Positions 61,630 through 64,000 of a stretch of DNA of 64,000 nucleotides are shown here, piece by piece. Within the stretch, counting starts at the first letter, position 1. Every line of letters begins with the position of its first letter. The position numbers and the translations under genes are program-made. Below the pieces are notes generated by a model. That model searched no databases, was not told the DNA's origin, and saw only the letters and a list, made by a program, of their open reading frames with translations. The stretch is from Clostridia bacterium (lineage in GTDB: Bacteria > Bacillota > Clostridia > Christensenellales > CAAEEZ01), in assembly GCA_900755035.1 (NCBI GenBank), contig CAAEEZ010000017.1:358293-422292 (forward strand). The letters run 5' to 3'.

Positions 61630-62457
61630 TTATTTATCTAATTCTCTTTGATAGAAAAATAAGTACTGTTGCATATATCCCGACAAATTACCAAACCTAT
61701 TAGTTAGTTCCTTTCTAATTTGTTTTGGGTCGTTTGACGAGCCAAAATAGGTATTATACACCTTTTTTATCCAAGTATCCACAGGGCAAACGTCCTCTTT
61801 ATGATAGCCAAAAAGCGCAATGCAATCTGCTACCTTAGGTCCTACGCCCATAAGCCCCGACAAGTTTTTTAATAGGTCGTCGGTTGGTAACTCTCGCCAA
61901 CTTTCAATATCTAACTCTCTAAGTTTTCGGCTAGTTTCAACTAGATATTTTGCCCTATATCCTGCCCCTATCGACTTGTAAAACTCCTCTCCTTCGCTAC
62001 ATAACGCATCTAGTGTTGGAAAAGCGTAATATTCGCCCATATTTTCGCCTATTTCTTTTGATAATCTTTCGATTATTTTTTGAATACGAGGGATATTATT
62101 ATTTGCCGATATAATAAAGGAAATGATAGTTTCCACAAGGTCCTGATTAAGTATTCTAATACCCTTAGAATATTCGCAACATTGCACTACAAGGCCTTTA
62201 TCTATCAGTTTTGTATATATTATACCATAGTTTCTGTCAAAATCAAGATAATTTACAAAATATTTAGGGTCATTTGTAAAGATATCGTATCCACTATCGG
62301 TATTTACTATTTTTGCCATCTTATCCTTAGAAAAAACGGTTACGTTTCCCCCGTCTATTTTGTAGCGAAACAGTTGACCGCAAGTAACGGTATCTATCGG
62401 GTTAAAAAATTCGTCATTTTTTACCCTAATCAAATTTTTTTCTATCGTATATTCCAT
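61630..62457 (-). CDS. 8-oxoguanine DNA glycosylase (OGG family)
   Basis: This DNA-repair enzyme removes 8-oxoguanine. It has 275 residues, with the OGG N-terminal region (NPIDTVTCGQLFRYKI) and an HhH-GPD core: LSGLMGVGPKVADCIALFGYHKEDVCPVDTWIKKVY carries the catalytic Lys in the GPK turn and the Asp in PVDTW (positions ~200-235). AlkA is a remoter relative; the OGG-type lysine motif argues against it. It follows the rpmA terminator and leads the NYN gene. Confidence 0.9.
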   Translation of the reverse strand: MEYTIEKNLIRVKNDEFFNPIDTVTCGQLFRYKIDGGNVTVFSKDKMAKIVNTDSGYDIFTNDPKYFVNYLDFDRNYGIIYTKLIDKGLVVQCCEYSKGIRILNQDLVETIISFIISANNNIPRIQKIIERLSKEIGENMGEYYAFPTLDALCSEGEEFYKSIGAGYRAKYLVETSRKLRELDIESWRELPTDDLLKNLSGLMGVGPKVADCIALFGYHKEDVCPVDTWIKKVYNTYFGSSNDPKQIRKELTNRFGNLSGYMQQYLFFYQRELDK

Positions 62458-62463
62458 AAAAAT

Positions 62464-62489
62464 AAAAAAGGGATTGAATACTCAATCCC
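62464..62489 (-). terminator. Terminator of the rplU-prp-rpmA operon
   Basis: GGGATTGA/TCAATCCC with a 4-base loop is followed by T6 on the minus strand, between rpmA and the OGG gene. Confidence 0.88.
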
Positions 62490-62495
62490 AAGTTA

Positions 62496-62771
62496 TTATT
62501 CAGCGTAAACACTTACTTGTTTATCGTATTTGCCTTTTCTCTCGAATTTTACTTTGCCGTCAATTAGTGCGTACAAAGTATCGTCGCTGCCGATTCCAAC
62601 GTTTTTACCAGGATGAATCTTCGTACCTCTTTGGCGAACTAAAATGTTGCCGGCCTTTGCAAATTGACCGTCAGATTTTTTCGCTCCAAGACGCTTAGAT
62701 TCGCTATCCCTTCCGTTTCTCGTGCTACCAACACCTTTCTTATGGGCAAATAATTGTATATTAATAAACAT
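62496..62771 (-). CDS. rpmA: Ribosomal protein L27
   Basis: L27 reaches toward the peptidyl-transferase centre. It has 91 residues. The N-terminal FINIQLFAHKKGVGSTRNGRDSESKRLGAKK includes the short extension NIQLF before AHKKG that Firmicutes remove with the protease Prp, encoded directly upstream. The core GTKIHPGKNVGIGSDDTLYALIDGKVKFE is typical. Confidence 0.96.
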   Translation of the reverse strand: MFINIQLFAHKKGVGSTRNGRDSESKRLGAKKSDGQFAKAGNILVRQRGTKIHPGKNVGIGSDDTLYALIDGKVKFERKGKYDKQVSVYAE

Positions 62772-62772
62772 A

Positions 62773-63102
62773 TTAAATTACCTCCAATTCAACGAAATCC
62801 GAATAACCTTGATTTAGGTCTACTACACCTAAAAACATAGTTTCCAGAATAATATCGGCATCGTGGCGTTCGTTACTTGTCATATCCTTTGGCAAGGTAA
62901 ATTTTAAGTGAGCACTTCCATCGAAAATCTCGTACTTAATATTTATTTTTGCCACCTGCAACAGTCCAAGTATAGCGGTTTGCACTATCGACGATAACGC
63001 TGCGCAGACTATATCTTCGCCCTCCTCGCCGTAGCCGGTATGCCCGTCGCACTCCACCGATACGATTTTATTATCTACTCTTTTTACTCTTACAATCGTC
63101 AT
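62773..63102 (-). CDS. prp: Ribosomal-processing cysteine protease Prp
   Basis: Prp cuts the N-terminal extension from L27, an essential step in Firmicutes. This 109-residue protein has the catalytic His in DGHTGYGEEGEDIVCAALSSI, with Cys in VCAA, the known His/Cys pair of the family. It sits between rplU and rpmA with one-base gaps, the standard position. Confidence 0.93.
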   Translation of the reverse strand: MTIVRVKRVDNKIVSVECDGHTGYGEEGEDIVCAALSSIVQTAILGLLQVAKINIKYEIFDGSAHLKFTLPKDMTSNERHDADIILETMFLGVVDLNQGYSDFVELEVI

Positions 63103-63103
63103 A

Positions 63104-63409
63104 TTAACCTTTGATAGCCAAAACTTTTAGTGCGGTATACGGTTGACGATGACCTTGTCTTCTGCGAGAGTTCTTCTTTGCTCTAAACTTAAAGATAATT
63201 ACTTTGTCGTATTTAGCTTGAGAAACTACTTCACATTCAACGTAAGCCTTTTTAACAGGGTTGCCTGTTACAACACCCTTGTCGTTAGATAGTAGCAATA
63301 CGTCAAGTTTAACCTTGTCGCCTACGTTAGCATCTAATTTTTCTACGTTGAAAATTAAACCTTCCGTAACTTTGTATTGTTTACCACCTGTTTGTACGAT
63401 AGCGAACAT
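63104..63409 (-). CDS. rplU: Ribosomal protein L21
   Basis: L21 binds 23S rRNA in the 50S subunit. From ATG 63409 it has 101 residues, opening MFAIVQTGGKQYKV and ending TALKVLAIKG, both family hallmarks, with KFRAKKNSRRRQGHRQPYT near the end. AGGAGG lies 9 bases upstream. The longer open frame lies in the leader RNA and is rejected. Confidence 0.96.
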   Translation of the reverse strand: MFAIVQTGGKQYKVTEGLIFNVEKLDANVGDKVKLDVLLLSNDKGVVTGNPVKKAYVECEVVSQAKYDKVIIFKFRAKKNSRRRQGHRQPYTALKVLAIKG

Positions 63410-63489
63410 TATTTTACCTCCTCTTTCCAGTCTCGCTGTCGAGGGTGGACGAAAGTCTCTTTGTACCCGAAACATGCGGCTCGTAATAT
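63410..63489 (-). ncRNA. Probable L21 leader RNA
   Basis: The 5' UTR of rplU holds a stem on the minus strand formed by CTTTC-CCA-CTCG and CGAG-TGG-GAAAG (63423-63455) around loop ACAG, followed by AGGAGG. The upstream part reads GCCGCATGTTTCGGGTACAA. Its position and sequence fit the L21 leader family, thought to control this operon by r-protein binding. I could not check against a model. Confidence 0.6.
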
Positions 63490-63518
63490 AATTTAACATA
63501 CCGCAAAATTTTTGTCAA
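63490..63518 (-). promoter_or_regulatory. Promoter of rplU-prp-rpmA
   Basis: On the minus strand TTGACA (63513-63518) and TAAATT (63490-63495) are 17 bp apart. Confidence 0.75.
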
Positions 63519-63568
63519 ATATTTTAACGGCTTTATATATTATTAGTTATATATTTGCCATATTATAT

Positions 63569-64000
63569 ATCAAAATACGGCTCCCCGATTAAAGAGTTTT
63601 TTAATACGTTCAAAAAAGTCTACCCGTGTAAAGTGTTTTTTAATACGTATCAAATATTATTCGCATAGTCAAAAAGTTTGATAGTACTAACAAGGCTCCC
63701 TTACGTAAAGAGTTTTTTAATACATTCAAAATACGGCTCCCTTGTGTAAAGGGAGCTGTCAGCCAGGCTGACTGAGGGATTGTCTTACAATATGTATAAA
63801 AAGATACTCCCATAGGCAAAAGGTTTTGATACGTGCATAATACGGCTCCGATTAAAGAGTTTTATATTACGTTCAAAAAAGTCTACCCGTGTAAAGAGTT
63901 TTTTAATACGTTCAAAATAAGGCTCCCTTGTGTAAAGGGAGCTGTCAGCTAGGCTGACTGAGGGATTGTTTTACAATATGCTCAATATATTCGCAAACTC
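63569..64000. repeat. Degenerate array of a short repeat with two hairpin elements
   Basis: From 63569 to the window end a ~30-55-base unit recurs in degraded form, with core GTAAAGAGTTTTTTAATACG and a CTCCC-type start (near 63580, 63621, 63691, 63738, 63807, 63842, 63885 and 63922). Two copies are extended by the same element (63738-63788 and 63922-63978): CTCCCTT..AAGGGAG forms one hairpin and GTCAGCC..GGCTGAC another, then TGAGGGATTGT. The two long copies differ at a few bases only. It resembles a miniature mobile or palindromic repeat family; no ORF is present. Confidence 0.8.

Noticed and set aside
63569..64000. Possible CRISPR array
   Set aside because: Repeats vary in length and sequence and spacers are not uniform; no cas gene is present.

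Overview
The window looks like chromosomal DNA from an AT-rich, anaerobic, endospore-lineage member of the Clostridia, probably a host-associated fermenter. The basis is strong AT bias with A/T-ending codons, many plain sigma-A promoters with 17-bp spacers, spore-lineage genes (spoVT, a SpoVB-type flippase, gpr), a trimeric [FeFe] hydrogenase, Rex, and a sialidase next to a sugar symporter. I cannot name the species. No phage, IS element, CRISPR array or rRNA operon was seen. One tRNA gene, tRNA-Leu(CAA), is present.

Layout. 1-10.2 kb is an accessory and partly decaying zone: a sialidase cut by the window edge, a GPH-family symporter, NADP-type glutamate dehydrogenase, a frameshifted acetyltransferase, a DUF308-type membrane protein, a GntR (FadR-type) regulator divergent from an unknown membrane protein and sharing a pair of operator-like palindromes with it, and an ATC-hydrolase-like gene beside a twice-broken L-cysteine desulfidase gene. 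Some intergenic stretches here read like remnants of dead minus-strand genes. 10.3-14.0 kb is the lower glycolytic operon pgk-tpiA-gpmI. 14.1-19.0 kb is spoVT-spoVB-mazG-dusB-trmL, whose first three genes match the Bacillus spoVT-yabM-yabN order. 19.2-29.0 kb holds a lipoprotein, rex, a small protein, a DnaD-like/DnaI-like replication pair, a second GPH symporter with a small partner, a flavoprotein, an MBL hydrolase and a free-standing condensation-type acyltransferase.

29.2-37.9 kb is the pyrimidine operon pyrB-pyrC-pyrF-carB-pyrK-pyrD-pyrE, without carA. Its leader has a perfect promoter-spaced start, a 29-residue leader ORF whose stop codon touches a strong intrinsic terminator, and then the pyrB ribosome binding site. 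This is the architecture of translation-coupled (pyrL/pyrBI-type) attenuation rather than the PyrR type usual in Firmicutes. 38.5-49.3 kb holds two M28 peptidases, tRNA-Leu, an EF-G-like GTPase, murI, gpr divergent from rpsT, an RpoA-CTD-like/WG-repeat protein and a large anchored SH3 protein.

49.4-58.4 kb is the hydrogenase region in two transcription units. The first encodes HydC, a HATPase, a [2Fe-2S] protein, HydB and HydA, the NADH/ferredoxin-linked [FeFe] hydrogenase. The second encodes a DRTGG protein, an RsbW-like kinase, a HydS-like putative sensory hydrogenase, a second DRTGG protein, a PHP protein and NadE, and looks like an H2/redox-sensing signalling module feeding on the same metabolism. 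58.5-63.5 kb holds acpP, a PPTase, malQ, a NYN-domain protein, an OGG-type glycosylase and the ribosomal set rplU-prp-rpmA. L27 has the N-terminal extension that Prp removes, and rplU has a structured leader. The last ~430 bases are a degenerate array of a short repeat carrying two near-identical hairpin elements.

The strongest leads are the pyr leader, the putative H2-sensing module, the paired FadR-type operators, the HhH/WG chimera and the terminal repeat array.
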